Positions 16,333 to 25,816 of a stretch of 64,000 bases of DNA are shown piece after piece. The stretch is from Rubrivivax albus (GTDB taxonomy: Bacteria; Pseudomonadota; Gammaproteobacteria; Burkholderiales; Burkholderiaceae_C). The position numbers were made by a program, and so were the translations under genes. Under the pieces are notes generated by a model. That model had not been told where the DNA came from. It saw only the letters and a program-made list of their open reading frames with translations, and did not search any database. Position 1 is the stretch's first letter. Every line of letters begins with the position of its first letter. Where the stretch lies: contig NZ_SACT01000004.1 in assembly GCF_004016515.1 (NCBI RefSeq), positions 310,001-374,000 of the forward strand, given 5' to 3'.

Positions 16333-18357
16333 ATGGCGCTGCGCCTGTACTCGGCGCTGATGCACCTGCTGCGCGGGGTGGCGTGGCCGGTGCTGTGGTG
16401 GCTGGGCCGGCGCGTGCCGGCCTACCGCGAACGCTGGCCGGAGCGCTGCGGCCGCGCACCGGTGCCGGCCGGTGCCCGCGGCGGCGTGCTGATCCACGCC
16501 GCGTCGATGGGCGAGGTGCAGGCGGCCCTGCCGCTGCTGAACGCCCTGCACGCGGCGCGGCCGGAACTGCCGGTGGTATTCACCTGCACCTCGCCCACCG
16601 CGTCGGCACGCATCGTCGAGGCCTGCGGTGCAACGGTGCACCACGCCTACCTGCCTTTCGACACGCCCGGGGCCGTGCGCCGTTTCCTGGACGCGGCCGA
16701 CCCCCGTCTGCTGGTGGTGATGGAGACCGAGCTCTGGCCCAACCTGCTGACGCTGGCGCAGGCGCGCGGCACGGCCGTGGTGCTGGCCAACGGGCGGCTG
16801 TCGGCCGGTTCGGCACGGCGCTACGCCCGTTTCGGCCCCCTGACGCGGCCGCTGCTGTCGGCACTGGACCTGCTGCTGGTGCAGGACGAGGCGGCGCGCG
16901 GGCGCTTCGATGCCTTGGGCGCCGCGCCGGCGCGGGTGCGCGTCACCGGCAACCTGAAGGTCGACACCGCGTTGCCGTCCTCGCACACGGCGCTGGTGGA
17001 CCAGTTCATCGCCTGGACCGGCGGCCGGCCGCTGTGGGTGGCCGCGAGCACGCACGATGGCGAGGAGACCGTGATCCTCGAGGCAGCGCGGCGACTGCGG
17101 GCCGAGGCACCGGACCTGCTGCTGGTGCTGGTGCCGCGCCACCCGCAGCGCTTCGACGCAGTGGCGGCTCTGCTGGAGGCCTCCGGCCTGGGCTGGCAGC
17201 GGCGCAGCGCAGCGCAGCCGGTGGCGCCGCAGACCGCCGTGCTGCTGGCCGATGCCATGGGCGAGCTGACCGCGTGGATGGCGTTGTCGAACGCGGTCTT
17301 CATGGGCGGCACGCTGGTGCCCGTGGGCGGCCACAACCCGCTGGAGGCGATGCAGTTCGGCGTGCCGCTGCTGGCCGGACCGGCACGTTTCAACTTCGGC
17401 GACGCCTTCGACGCGCTGGCGCAGGCGGACGCGGTCAAGACCGTGCAAGATCCCGCAGACTTGGCCGCCGCCGTGCTGGCCTGGCAGCGCGATCTCGACG
17501 CCGCGCGCGCCGTCGGCGAACGCGGTCGCGCGCTGTACGCACAGTCGGGCGGCGCCACCGCCCGCACCGTGGCGCCGCTGCTGGACCTGCTGGACCGCCG
17601 GCCGCGGCGGCTGGCGAGTGCAGACGAGTGCATCTGGGTCGACCCCGGGTTACTGCCGACGCCGGCGCAGGCGCCGTTCGACCCCGCCACCGGCACGCCC
17701 GCCGGCCACGGCAGCGGCCGCGGCACCGTCTGGTGGCAGCGCACCGGCGACCACGTGCTGCTGCTGCGCCACTACCGCCGCGGCGGGCTGGTGGGGCGGC
17801 TGATCCACGACCGCTTCCTGCGCGAACCACGTGCGCACTCGCGCGCGATGGCCGAGTTCGCGCTGCTGCAGCGCATGCTCGGCTGGGGCCTGCCGGTGCC
17901 GCGGCCGGCGGCGGCGCGCTGGCAGCCGGCCGGGCCGCTGCACTACCGGGCCGACATCCTGGTGCAGCGGCTGGACGGAGCGCAGGACCTGAGCGTGACG
18001 CTGCAACAGCGGCCGCTCGCCGAGGCAGAGTGGCGGGCCGTGGGCGCGGCAATCGGTGTCCTGCACGCCCACGGCGTCGACCACGCCGACCTGAACTGCC
18101 ACAACCTGATGCACGCCCCCGACGCGGCGACGCCGGCCGACGACCGCGTGTGGATCATCGACTTCGACCGCGGCGCCGTGCGCGCGCCCGGCCCCTGGCA
18201 GGCGGCCAACCTGGAACGCCTGCGGCGCTCGCTGCGCAAGGAGGCGGGCCGCATCGGCAAGGTCGCCCGCTGGCACTGGGCCGAGGACGACTGGCCGGCG
18301 CTGCTGGCCGGTTACCAGTCGGCCACGGCGGCATTCACTTCGCCAGCAGGGCGTTGA
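16333..18357 (+). CDS. waaA: WaaA-KdkA fusion: Kdo transferase plus Kdo kinase
   Basis: 674 residues, about 250 longer than an ordinary WaaA. Residues 1-~420 are the GT30 Kdo transferase: an N-terminal membrane anchor, HAASMGEVQA with catalytic Glu61, METELWPNLL, GNLKVD and MGGTLVPVGGHNPLEA. Residues ~425-674 match 3-deoxy-D-manno-octulosonate kinase KdkA: VLLLRHYRRGGLVGRLIHDR, then the kinase-like HGVDHADLNCHNLM and WIIDFDRGAVR. WaaA adds Kdo to lipid A and KdkA phosphorylates it, so the fusion would do both consecutive steps. It ends in a 23-bp convergent overlap with tolC. Confidence 0.93.
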   Translation: MALRLYSALMHLLRGVAWPVLWWLGRRVPAYRERWPERCGRAPVPAGARGGVLIHAASMGEVQAALPLLNALHAARPELPVVFTCTSPTASARIVEACGATVHHAYLPFDTPGAVRRFLDAADPRLLVVMETELWPNLLTLAQARGTAVVLANGRLSAGSARRYARFGPLTRPLLSALDLLLVQDEAARGRFDALGAAPARVRVTGNLKVDTALPSSHTALVDQFIAWTGGRPLWVAASTHDGEETVILEAARRLRAEAPDLLLVLVPRHPQRFDAVAALLEASGLGWQRRSAAQPVAPQTAVLLADAMGELTAWMALSNAVFMGGTLVPVGGHNPLEAMQFGVPLLAGPARFNFGDAFDALAQADAVKTVQDPADLAAAVLAWQRDLDAARAVGERGRALYAQSGGATARTVAPLLDLLDRRPRRLASADECIWVDPGLLPTPAQAPFDPATGTPAGHGSGRGTVWWQRTGDHVLLLRHYRRGGLVGRLIHDRFLREPRAHSRAMAEFALLQRMLGWGLPVPRPAAARWQPAGPLHYRADILVQRLDGAQDLSVTLQQRPLAEAEWRAVGAAIGVLHAHGVDHADLNCHNLMHAPDAATPADDRVWIIDFDRGAVRAPGPWQAANLERLRRSLRKEAGRIGKVARWHWAEDDWPALLAGYQSATAAFTSPAGR

Positions 18358-19660
18358 CGGCGTCGATGTCGCCCACGCTTAACTGGCCGGCGGCCTGGCG
18401 CAGGCGCAGGTTGCCCACCAGCACGTTGTAGCGCGCGCTCGCCAGGCTGCTCTGGGTCTGGAACAGCTGGCTCTGGGCGTTGAGCACGTCGAGGTTGACG
18501 CGCACGCCCACCTTGTAGCCCAGCTGCGTGGCCTCCAGCGCCAGCTTGGCCGAAGACTCCGCCGCTTCCAGCGCCTTGACCTGGGCGGTCCCGGACTGCA
18601 CGCCGAAGTACGACACGCGCGTGCCCTGGGCCACGCCGCGGCGGGCGGCGTCGAGGTCATTGCGCGCCTTCTCTTCCAGGGCCAGGGTCTCGGAGATGCG
18701 GTTGCCGGTGGCGCCGCCGGTGTACAGCGGCAGGTTGAACTGCAGGCCGATGCTGGCGGTGGTGGTGGGCGACCCGGGCGTGCCCTGCGGGTAGCGGCCC
18801 ATGTACTTGGCCGCACCCACGCTGGCCACGGCGTCCAGCGTCGGGCCTTCGGCGGCCTTGGCACGGTCGATCTCCAGGCGCGCGATCTCCAGCGCCGCCT
18901 GTGCGCGCTGGATGGTCGGATGCTGGGCGTCGGCCGTGCCGACCCAGGCTTCCGGGTCGGCCGGCAGCACCGGCGGCAGCGTGGCCGGCAGGGCCAGCGG
19001 CTTGGGCTCGACGTTCGAGCGGCCCACCAGCTGGTCCAGCGCGATGCGCTTGGCGCGCAGGTCGTTGTCGGCGGCGATCTCGCGTGCCACGTCGAGGTCG
19101 AAGCGGGACTGTGCCTCGCGCGTGTCGGTGATGGTGGCGGTGCCGACCTCGAAGGCGCGCTTGGCCGACGCCAGCTGCTCGGCGGTGGCCGCCTTGGCGG
19201 CACGCACGGTGGCCAGCGTGTCCTGGGCCGCCAGCACGTCGAAGTAGGCCTGGGCCACGCGCACGATCAGGTCCTGCTCGGCCGCGGCCAGCTCGGCGGC
19301 CGACAGCCGCAGCGCCTGCTGCGCCTGGGCGATGCTGGCGGCGTTGCTGCGGTTGAACAGCGGGTAGCGGCCCTGCAGCGTGGCGTTGAGCGTGTTGCTG
19401 TCGCCGCCGGGGCGGCCGTCGGCATTCACGTAGCCGGCGTTGGCACCGGCGCTGAGCGCGGCGCTGGGGCGGGTCAGCGCGTCGGCCTGGGCGGCGCGGA
19501 ACTCCGCCGAGCGCGCCTGCGCGTGCGCGGCCAGGAAGGTGGCGTCGTAGGCCCGGGCGGCTTCGTAGAGGGCGCGCAGGTCCTGGGCAAAGGCCGCGGG
19601 GGCGGCGCCGAGGGCGAGCACGGCGGCCGTGGCCAGCAGGGTCAGACGCTTGGATCGCAT
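18335..19660 (-). CDS. tolC: TolC-family outer-membrane efflux channel
   Basis: 441 residues with signal peptide MRSKRLTLLATAAVLALGAA (cleavage near AFAQD) and two OEP repeats of the TolC fold. Typical features are DLRALYEAARAYDATFLAA, IVRVAQAYFDVLAAQDTL, FEVGTATITDTREAQSRFDL, and the mirrored GYKVGVRVNLDVLNAQSQLF. The ATG at 19660 is chosen because it begins the signal peptide; longer frames run into the rhodanese gene. It is last in the minus-strand array pcm-rhodanese-tolC and downstream of an RND pump, so it is a candidate outer-membrane exit for that pump. Confidence 0.94.
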   Translation of the reverse strand: MRSKRLTLLATAAVLALGAAPAAFAQDLRALYEAARAYDATFLAAHAQARSAEFRAAQADALTRPSAALSAGANAGYVNADGRPGGDSNTLNATLQGRYPLFNRSNAASIAQAQQALRLSAAELAAAEQDLIVRVAQAYFDVLAAQDTLATVRAAKAATAEQLASAKRAFEVGTATITDTREAQSRFDLDVAREIAADNDLRAKRIALDQLVGRSNVEPKPLALPATLPPVLPADPEAWVGTADAQHPTIQRAQAALEIARLEIDRAKAAEGPTLDAVASVGAAKYMGRYPQGTPGSPTTTASIGLQFNLPLYTGGATGNRISETLALEEKARNDLDAARRGVAQGTRVSYFGVQSGTAQVKALEAAESSAKLALEATQLGYKVGVRVNLDVLNAQSQLFQTQSSLASARYNVLVGNLRLRQAAGQLSVGDIDAVNALLAK

Positions 19661-19683
19661 GGGGGGTCCTTGGCTTGGTGTTC

Positions 19684-20016
19684 TCAGTAGCGCGGCACGC
19701 CGGGATCGACGTGGGTCGACCAAGCGTCGATGCCGCCGGCGAGGTTGTACACGTCGTCGAAGCCCTGGCGCAGCAGGAATGCGACGACCTGCGCGCTGCG
19801 GGCGCCGTGATGGCAGATACAGGCGACGGGCTGCGTGCGCGGCAGTTCCGCCAGGCGCAGCGGGATCAGGTGCATCGGGATGTGCACGGCGCTGGCGCCG
19901 GGGATCTCGATGCGCGCGGTCTGCACCTCCCACGGCTCGCGGACGTCCAGCAGCACGAAGCCCTCGGCGGCGGCACGTGCGGCCAGATCGGGCGGGCTGA
20001 GCTGCGGCAGCATCAT
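19684..20016 (-). CDS. Single-domain rhodanese (sulfurtransferase)
   Basis: 110 residues, one rhodanese domain. The active-site loop is CICHHGARSAQVV with the catalytic Cys68; it also has VLLDVREPWEV and VYNLAGGIDAW, which are standard for GlpE/PspE-like proteins. No signal peptide, so cytoplasmic. Such proteins transfer sulfane sulfur to acceptors such as thiols or cyanide. It sits between pcm (19 bases away) and tolC (23 bases away) on the same strand. Confidence 0.92.
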   Translation of the reverse strand: MMLPQLSPPDLAARAAAEGFVLLDVREPWEVQTARIEIPGASAVHIPMHLIPLRLAELPRTQPVACICHHGARSAQVVAFLLRQGFDDVYNLAGGIDAWSTHVDPGVPRY

Positions 20017-20035
20017 CGTCGGGCGGCGCCGTTGG

Positions 20036-20707
20036 TCAGAACGTGAAGCGCGAGCCGGTCTCGAAGCCCAGCAGGCGCGGCGCTGCGGTGTCGAACACGT
20101 CCACCGACGACCAGGCGGCCTCGCTGGTGCGGGTGAACAGGCGGGCGCGCATGATGGGTTCGTCGCCGACGATGGCCATCAGCCGGCCACCGACCTTGAG
20201 CTGCTCGAGCAGGCCGCGCGGCACTTCGGCCACCGAACCCGACAGCAGGATGGCGTCGAAGGGCGCCTCGGCCGGCAGGCCCTTGGCGCCCTCGGCGGCG
20301 CTGACCTCGCGCACGGTGACATTGGCCACGCCGGCGCGCTGCAGGTTGGCACGCGCCATGGCCGCCAGTGCGGGCACGCACTCCAGCGTCACCACGCGCT
20401 GCGCCCGGTGGCCCAGCAGGGCGGCCATGAAGCCGCTGCCGGCGCCGATCTCGAGCACCTTCTCGTGGCGCTGCACCTGCAGTTCCTGCAGCAGCCGGGC
20501 CTCCAGGCGCGGCTCCAGCATGCACTGACCAGCGGCCACGTCGCCCAGCGGCACCTGGGTGTCGACGAAGGCCATGGCACGGTAGGCGGCGGGCACGAAG
20601 TCCTCGCGCCGGACGACGGCCAGCAGTTCGAGCACCGCCGGATCCAGCACCTCCCAGGGGCGGATCTGCTGCTCGATCATGTTGAAGCGGGCGCGTTCGA
20701 TGTCCAT
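20036..20707 (-). CDS. pcm: Protein-L-isoaspartate O-methyltransferase family protein
   Basis: 223 residues, SAM-dependent PCMT family, which repairs isoaspartyl damage in proteins. Motif I is VLEIGAGSGFMAALLG, preceded by QMPLGDVAAG-like LGDVAAGQCMLEPRLEA in place of the classical TISAP substrate region; this is the divergent variant common in Burkholderiales next to tolC. It also has VVTLECVPALA and FDAILLSGSVAEVP. Substrate activity of the variant is less certain than the fold. First gene of pcm-rhodanese-tolC, with a candidate operator just upstream. Confidence 0.87.
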   Translation of the reverse strand: MDIERARFNMIEQQIRPWEVLDPAVLELLAVVRREDFVPAAYRAMAFVDTQVPLGDVAAGQCMLEPRLEARLLQELQVQRHEKVLEIGAGSGFMAALLGHRAQRVVTLECVPALAAMARANLQRAGVANVTVREVSAAEGAKGLPAEAPFDAILLSGSVAEVPRGLLEQLKVGGRLMAIVGDEPIMRARLFTRTSEAAWSSVDVFDTAAPRLLGFETGSRFTF

Positions 20708-20711
20708 CTTG

Positions 20712-20727
20712 ATACCTATGGGGGTAT
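20712..20727. promoter_or_regulatory. Candidate CsoR/CstR-like operator upstream of pcm
   Basis: ATACC-TATGGG-GGTAT, an inverted repeat 4 bases upstream of the pcm ATG. The G-rich core flanked by ATACC/GGTAT recalls operators of the CsoR family (copper or persulfide sensors). A TAGAAT hexamer on the minus strand (20752-20747) could be the -10 element, placing the repeat in the leader. No CsoR-family gene is in the window. Confidence 0.35.
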
Positions 20728-20749
20728 GAGTGTACGTGAAAACCCGATT

Positions 20750-23700
20750 CTAGGCAGCCCCGCTGACGCTGCGCTTGAAGCCGCGCCGGGCCCAGGCGGC
20801 CAGATCGTCCAGCCAGCCGTAGACCACCGGCACCACCACCAGGGTCAGCAGCGACGAGGTGATGACGCCGCCGATCACGGCCTGGCCCATGGGCGCGCGC
20901 TGCTCCGAGCCCTCGCTGACGGCGAAGGCCAGCGGCACCATGCCGAAGACCATGGCCAGCGTGGTCATCAGGATCGGCCGCAGCCGCACCTTGGCCGCAT
21001 GCAGCAGCGCGGCGTTCCGGTCCATGCCCTCGGCCCGCGAGCGGATGGCAAAGTCCACGAGCAGGATGGCGTTCTTGGTCACCAGCCCCATCAGCATCAC
21101 GATGCCGATGATGCTGAACATGTTCAGCGACGACCCGAAGGCCATCAGCATGGCCACCACGCCCACCAGGGTCAGCGGCAGCGAGCTCATCAGCGCCAGT
21201 GGCTGCAGGAAGCTGCGGAACTGGCTGGCCAGGATCATGTAGATGAACACCACCGCCAGGGCCAGCGCGCCGACGGCGTAGGTGAAGGACTCGGTCATGT
21301 TCTTCGTGCTGCCGCCGAAGCTGTAGCGGTAGCCGGGCGGGAAGGCCACGCCGTCGAGCACGCGGCGGATGTCGGCCGACACGTCGCCGGTGCTGCGGCC
21401 CAGGGTGTTGGCGTCGTAGTTGATCTCGCGGTTGAGGTCGCGGCGGTTGATCTGCGTGAGCCCGGTGCTGTCCACCACCTGTGCCACCTGGCCCAGGCGC
21501 ACGGTGCGCGGGCTGCCGTCGGCACCGGGGGCCAGCAGCAGCGGCAGGCCGGCAAGGTCATCGCCACGCTGGCGGGCGTCGGGGGCCAGCTGCAGCCAGA
21601 CATCGTAGCTCTCGCCGTCGGGCGCCCGCCAGTTGCCCACCGCCTGGCCGGCCAGCAGCGGGCGCAGCGCGCCGGCCACGGCGTTGACGTTGAGCCCCAG
21701 GTCGGCCGCGGCTCGGCGGTCGAGGCGCACCGCGGTCACCGGCTTGTCGGGCTCCAGCGTGCTCTTCAGGTCCACCAGGCCGGGGATCCTGGCCAGCTGT
21801 GGGTCGATCTGGCGCGCCAGGCGTTCCAGCTCACCCAGGTCCGGACCCTGCACCGACCACTGCAGCGTCTTGCCGCCGCCGAGGTCGGGCACACCGATGT
21901 TGGTGATGGTGATGCCGGGGATCTGCGCCAGACGCTCGCGCATCGGCACCACCAGCTGGTCGACGCTGCGTGTGCGCTCGTGGCGGTCGGTCAGGCGCAC
22001 GTAGACGCTGCCGCGGTTGCGCCCGCGCGCGAAGCCGCTGTTGACGCTGGCCACGGTGTAGCGCACCTCGGGAAGTTCGCGTAGCGCGGCGTCGATCTGC
22101 TTCGCCCGGGCCTCGGTGACGGCCAGCGACGTGCCCACCGGCGTCTCGAAGTTGACCTGGGTCTCGGAGAAGTCGGCCTTGGGCACGAACTCCGCGCCCA
22201 GCACAGGGATCAGCGCCAGGCTGCCGAAGAAGGTGCCGGCGGCCACCGCCACCGTGGCCAGCGGGTGGCGCAGCGACCAGGCCAGCACGCGCTGGTAGAC
22301 CTCGCCCAGGCCGTCGGTGAAGCGCTCGAACGCGCCAGTCACGCGCCCGATGGTCCGGTTGTAGAGGTTCTGCCCGGCATGCGCATGCCCGGCCTCGGGG
22401 TCGGGCCAGACGCTGGAAAGCATGGGGTCGAGCGTGAAGCTGACGAACATCGAGATCAGCACCGCCGCGGCGATGGTGATGCCGAACTCGTGGAAGAACT
22501 TGCCGACGATGCCGCCCATGAAGCCGATGGGCAGGAACACGGCGACGATGGACAGCGTGGTGGCCAGCACCGCCAGGCCGATCTCCTGCGTGCCGTCCAT
22601 GGCCGCGGTGTAGGCGTCCTTGCCCATCTGCACGTGGCGCACGATGTTCTCGCGCACCACGATGGCGTCGTCGATCAGCAGGCCCACGCACAGGCTCATG
22701 GCCATCAGCGTGATGTTGTTGATCGAGAAGCCGAAGGCATGCATGACGCCGAAGGTGCCGATGAGCGCGATCGGCAGCGTCAGCCCGGTGATCACGGTGC
22801 TGCGCCACGAGTTCAGGAACAGGAAGACGATGAGCACCGTCAGCAGCGCCCCTTCGATCAGCGTCTGGCGCACGTTGGCCACGCCCACGCGGATGGGCCG
22901 GGAGCCGTCGCGGTTGATCTCCGTGGCCATGCCCGCGGGCGTGACCGAGGCTGCCTCGGCCAGCGCGCGCTTGAGCCCGTCCACCGTGGCCACGGTGTTC
23001 TCGCCCTGGCTCTTCTGCACCGACAGCAGCACCGTGCGCTGGCCGTTGTAGAGCGCCAGGCTTTCCACCTCCTGCGGGCCGTCGACGACGGTGGCCACCT
23101 GGCCGAGCGTGACGACGACATCGCCACGCCGCGCGACGACGATGCCGGCGAAGTCCTCCGGCCGTTTCAGGCGCGCGTCGATCTGCACCACGCGCTCGCG
23201 CTCGGCGTCGCGCAGGTTGCCCAGCGGCAGTTCCTGGTTCTCGCTGCGCAGCGCGGCGCGCACCTGGTCCACCGACACGCCGTGGGCCTGCATCGCCCCC
23301 GGCAGCAGCTGCACCTGGATGCGCCGCTCGAGGCCGCCGATGACCGACACCGCGCCCACGCCGCGCACGTTCTGCAGGCGCTTGGCCAGCACCTGCTGCG
23401 CCCAGGTGGTCAGCTCCTGCGCGCTGCGGCTGCCGTCGGGCGAGATCACGGCCACGTCGAAGATCGGCGTGCTGGCCGGGTCGAAACGGGAGACGCGTGG
23501 ATCCTCGACGTCGTCGTCCAGCGCCGGGCGCAGCAGGGCCAGCTTCTCGCGCACGTCCTCGGCGGCACTCTTGCCGTCGATGTCGAGGTTGAACTGCACC
23601 ACCGTGACCGAGCTGCCCTCGTAGGAGCGCGAGAAGATGGTGTCGATGCCGGCGACGGTGTTGACCGCCTCCTCGACCTTCTTCGTGACCTCGGACTCCA

Positions 23701-23875
23701 CGATCTCGGGGCTCGCCCCGGGGTAGTCCACCGTGATCACGACGGTGGGGAAGTCGATGTCGGGGAACTGGTCCACCGCCAGGCGCTGGTAGCTGAACAC
23801 GCCCAGCACCACGAACGCGAGCATGACCATCGTGGCCAGCACCGGGTTGCCGATGGAGACACGGGTGAACCACAT
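20750..23875 (-). CDS. RND efflux transporter, HAE-1 type inner-membrane pump
   Basis: 1041 residues, full length for AcrB/MexB-like pumps. TM1 is in [24 protein letters not shown] [20 protein letters not shown], with large periplasmic loops after TM1 and TM7. The proton-relay pair DD in TM4 is present in [15 protein letters not shown]. Other features are [16 protein letters not shown] at the start of the porter domain and a C-terminal GMVPLAFA region. It is preceded by a membrane-fusion protein gene (24 bases) and a tetR gene, and followed by pcm after 42 bases. It probably exports hydrophobic or cationic compounds; the substrate is not predictable. Confidence 0.94.
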   Translation of the reverse strand: MWFTRVSIGNPVLATMVMLAFVVLGVFSYQRLAVDQFPDIDFPTVVITVDYPGASPEIVESEVTKKVEEAVNTVAGIDTIFSRSYEGSSVTVVQFNLDIDGKSAAEDVREKLALLRPALDDDVEDPRVSRFDPASTPIFDVAVISPDGSRSAQELTTWAQQVLAKRLQNVRGVGAVSVIGGLERRIQVQLLPGAMQAHGVSVDQVRAALRSENQELPLGNLRDAERERVVQIDARLKRPEDFAGIVVARRGDVVVTLGQVATVVDGPQEVESLALYNGQRTVLLSVQKSQGENTVATVDGLKRALAEAASVTPAGMATEINRDGSRPIRVGVANVRQTLIEGALLTVLIVFLFLNSWRSTVITGLTLPIALIGTFGVMHAFGFSINNITLMAMSLCVGLLIDDAIVVRENIVRHVQMGKDAYTAAMDGTQEIGLAVLATTLSIVAVFLPIGFMGGIVGKFFHEFGITIAAAVLISMFVSFTLDPMLSSVWPDPEAGHAHAGQNLYNRTIGRVTGAFERFTDGLGEVYQRVLAWSLRHPLATVAVAAGTFFGSLALIPVLGAEFVPKADFSETQVNFETPVGTSLAVTEARAKQIDAALRELPEVRYTVASVNSGFARGRNRGSVYVRLTDRHERTRSVDQLVVPMRERLAQIPGITITNIGVPDLGGGKTLQWSVQGPDLGELERLARQIDPQLARIPGLVDLKSTLEPDKPVTAVRLDRRAAADLGLNVNAVAGALRPLLAGQAVGNWRAPDGESYDVWLQLAPDARQRGDDLAGLPLLLAPGADGSPRTVRLGQVAQVVDSTGLTQINRRDLNREINYDANTLGRSTGDVSADIRRVLDGVAFPPGYRYSFGGSTKNMTESFTYAVGALALAVVFIYMILASQFRSFLQPLALMSSLPLTLVGVVAMLMAFGSSLNMFSIIGIVMLMGLVTKNAILLVDFAIRSRAEGMDRNAALLHAAKVRLRPILMTTLAMVFGMVPLAFAVSEGSEQRAPMGQAVIGGVITSSLLTLVVVPVVYGWLDDLAAWARRGFKRSVSGAA

Positions 23876-23899
23876 GGCGAAGGGGGGCCGCCGGGCCGG

Positions 23900-25033
23900 T
23901 CAGGGCAGCGTGACCGGCGTGCCGTCGGCCAGCAGGCCGACGCTGCCGCGCAGCACCACGGCGCCTTCCGGCAGGGCATCGCCCACGGCCACGGCCGGTT
24001 CCAGTGTGCCGCCGAAGGGGGCCAGGCCACGTTCGCCCGGTGTCACGTCCACACGCTTGACGCGGCCGTCGGCCACCACCAGCACTGCCGGCCGTGCGCC
24101 ATCGGTGCGCATGGCCGTCAGCGGTACCACGCGGGCCGGGGCACGCGCCACTTCCACGCTGCCCTGGGCGAACAGGCCGTGGCGCAGGCCTGGCGCACCG
24201 TCCAGCGCCACGTAGACCATCACCGCCCGCGTGCCGGCCTGCGTGGACGGTGCGATGCGCGCGATGCGGCCGGCCACCGGCGCCGCGAGGCCTTCGACGG
24301 TCAGCGTGGCCGGCAGGCCGACGGACAGCGGCGCCACGTCGGCCGGTGCCAGCGGCGCGGCCAGTTCCAGCGCCGACAGGTCGACGATCTCGACGATGCG
24401 CGCGTCCACGCCGACCCGTTCGCCAGGCTGGGCCAGCCGCTGCGCCACCTGGCCGCCGATGGGGGCGGTGAGCACGGCGTCGCGCACCGACTTGCGGGCC
24501 AGCTCTGCGGCGGCCTGTGCGGCGGCCAGCGTGGCCCGGGCCGCGGCCACGTTGGACTCCGAGGTCTGCAGCGCGTTGGTGGAGATGAAACCCTGCGTCA
24601 CCAGCACGCGGTTGTTGGCCAGCGTGCGCTCGGCGATGGTCAGCTGCGCCTGGGCGCTGGCGGCCTGGTCCTCGGCCTGGCGCAGCCGCCAGGCAGCCTC
24701 GGTGTCATCCAGCCGGCCGATGACCTGACCGGCGCGCACCGTGTCGCCTTCGCGCACGTCGAGCTGCCGCAGTTCGGCCGCGATGCGGGCCTTGACCATG
24801 GCCGTGCGCAGCGCCTGCACGCTGCCGCTGACGGCCACCGTGCGCGCGAGCGGCTGCATCGTCGCGCGGGTGAGGTCGCTGGCGGCCAGCCGCACGGTGG
24901 CTTCGGCCACCTGTGATGCCGGTGGCGGTGCGCTGGCCGCGGCCGGTGCCCGGGTGGCGCGCCACGCCACCGCGGCCGCCACGACCGCCAGCACGGCGCC
25001 GGCGATCAGCCAGCCGCGTCTGCGCGCGCTCAT
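23900..25033 (-). CDS. RND periplasmic adaptor (membrane-fusion) protein
   Basis: 377 residues starting at the ATG at 25033, where [20 protein letters not shown] gives an uncleaved N-terminal anchor. Domains in order: lipoyl half (AELRQLDVREGDTVRAGQVIGRLDD), alpha-hairpin (AEDQAASAQAQLTIAERTL and on), second lipoyl half (VLTAPIGGQVAQRLAQPGERV), beta-barrel and membrane-proximal domains. It bridges the RND pump to an outer-membrane channel. The start overlaps the tetR stop by four bases (ATGA), so it is coupled to its regulator. Confidence 0.93.
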   Translation of the reverse strand: MSARRRGWLIAGAVLAVVAAAVAWRATRAPAAASAPPPASQVAEATVRLAASDLTRATMQPLARTVAVSGSVQALRTAMVKARIAAELRQLDVREGDTVRAGQVIGRLDDTEAAWRLRQAEDQAASAQAQLTIAERTLANNRVLVTQGFISTNALQTSESNVAAARATLAAAQAAAELARKSVRDAVLTAPIGGQVAQRLAQPGERVGVDARIVEIVDLSALELAAPLAPADVAPLSVGLPATLTVEGLAAPVAGRIARIAPSTQAGTRAVMVYVALDGAPGLRHGLFAQGSVEVARAPARVVPLTAMRTDGARPAVLVVADGRVKRVDVTPGERGLAPFGGTLEPAVAVGDALPEGAVVLRGSVGLLADGTPVTLP

Positions 25034-25665
25034 GCCCGCGTCTCCAGCCCGCGCAGCACCAGGTCGAGCTGGGTGTTCAGCACTGCCATCGGGTCCATCT
25101 CCACGCCGTGCACCGGGCAGGCGCCGAAGGAATGCCGGTGCAGGGCGAGGAAGATCATCGGCGCCATCAGTGCGGTGGCGACGTCGTGCACTGGCAGGGC
25201 GCGGAACTCGCCACGGGCGATGCCACGCTCCACGGTGCTGGAGAACAGCCGGTCGGCCGGGGTGATGACTTCGTCGGCATAGAACTGGGCCAGTTCCGGG
25301 AAGTTGCGCACCTCGGCGATGACCACCTTGTGGATGCCCGCGGCCGGTGTGTTGCCGAAGCGCTCCCACCAGATGTGCATCAGCTGGCGCAACAGGTCCG
25401 ACGTGGACCCCCCGAAGCTGCCCACCATGTCCTGCCCCTCGGCGATCAGCTGGCTGAGCTTCTGCCGCACGACGGCCTTGAACAGCTCTTCCTTGCTCGG
25501 GTAGTACAGGTACAGCGTGCCCTTGGACACGCCGGCGCGGCGCGCGACTTCTTCCGAGCGCGTGGCGGCAAAGCCCTTCTCGACGAAGAGTTCGAGCGCC
25601 GCGTCCAGCAGTTCCTGCGGACGCGTCTCCTTGCGCCGCTGGCGGGGACGGGGATCGAGAGACAT
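25030..25665 (-). CDS. TetR-family regulator of the efflux operon
   Basis: 211 residues. The N-terminal HTH reads [20 protein letters not shown] and [20 protein letters not shown], a standard TetR signature; the C-terminal ~150 residues are the ligand-binding helical bundle. The start [13 protein letters not shown] is chosen because an upstream frame extension would run through the operator. The perfect palindrome at 25670-25691 almost touches the start codon, indicating autorepression of tetR-mfp-rnd. It diverges from uppP. Confidence 0.92.
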   Translation of the reverse strand: MSLDPRPRQRRKETRPQELLDAALELFVEKGFAATRSEEVARRAGVSKGTLYLYYPSKEELFKAVVRQKLSQLIAEGQDMVGSFGGSTSDLLRQLMHIWWERFGNTPAAGIHKVVIAEVRNFPELAQFYADEVITPADRLFSSTVERGIARGEFRALPVHDVATALMAPMIFLALHRHSFGACPVHGVEMDPMAVLNTQLDLVLRGLETRA

Positions 25666-25669
25666 TGTT

Positions 25670-25691
25670 TTACTGACCAATGGGTCAGTAA
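25670..25691. promoter_or_regulatory. TetR-type operator, perfect 9-bp inverted repeat
   Basis: TTACTGACC and GGTCAGTAA flank a 4-base centre (AATG as read on the plus strand). The palindrome begins four bases upstream of the tetR start codon. Symmetry, length and position are typical of TetR autoregulatory sites. Confidence 0.85.
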
Positions 25692-25816
25692 TGTACGCGC
25701 AGGCGAGGTGGCGGTCAATGTGCACGCCAGGGCGCACCCCGCCACCGCCTGCACCCGAAACCACCTGCCCCGGCACCTATCATCCCGCGCTTTGCATCAA
25801 GGGAAGGGCTTGCTGC

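Noticed and set aside
22265..24916. 883-residue plus-strand frame opposite the RND and adaptor genes
   Set aside because: Composition is His/Arg/Gln-rich nonsense typical of antisense in GC-rich DNA; the minus strand encodes full-length efflux proteins.
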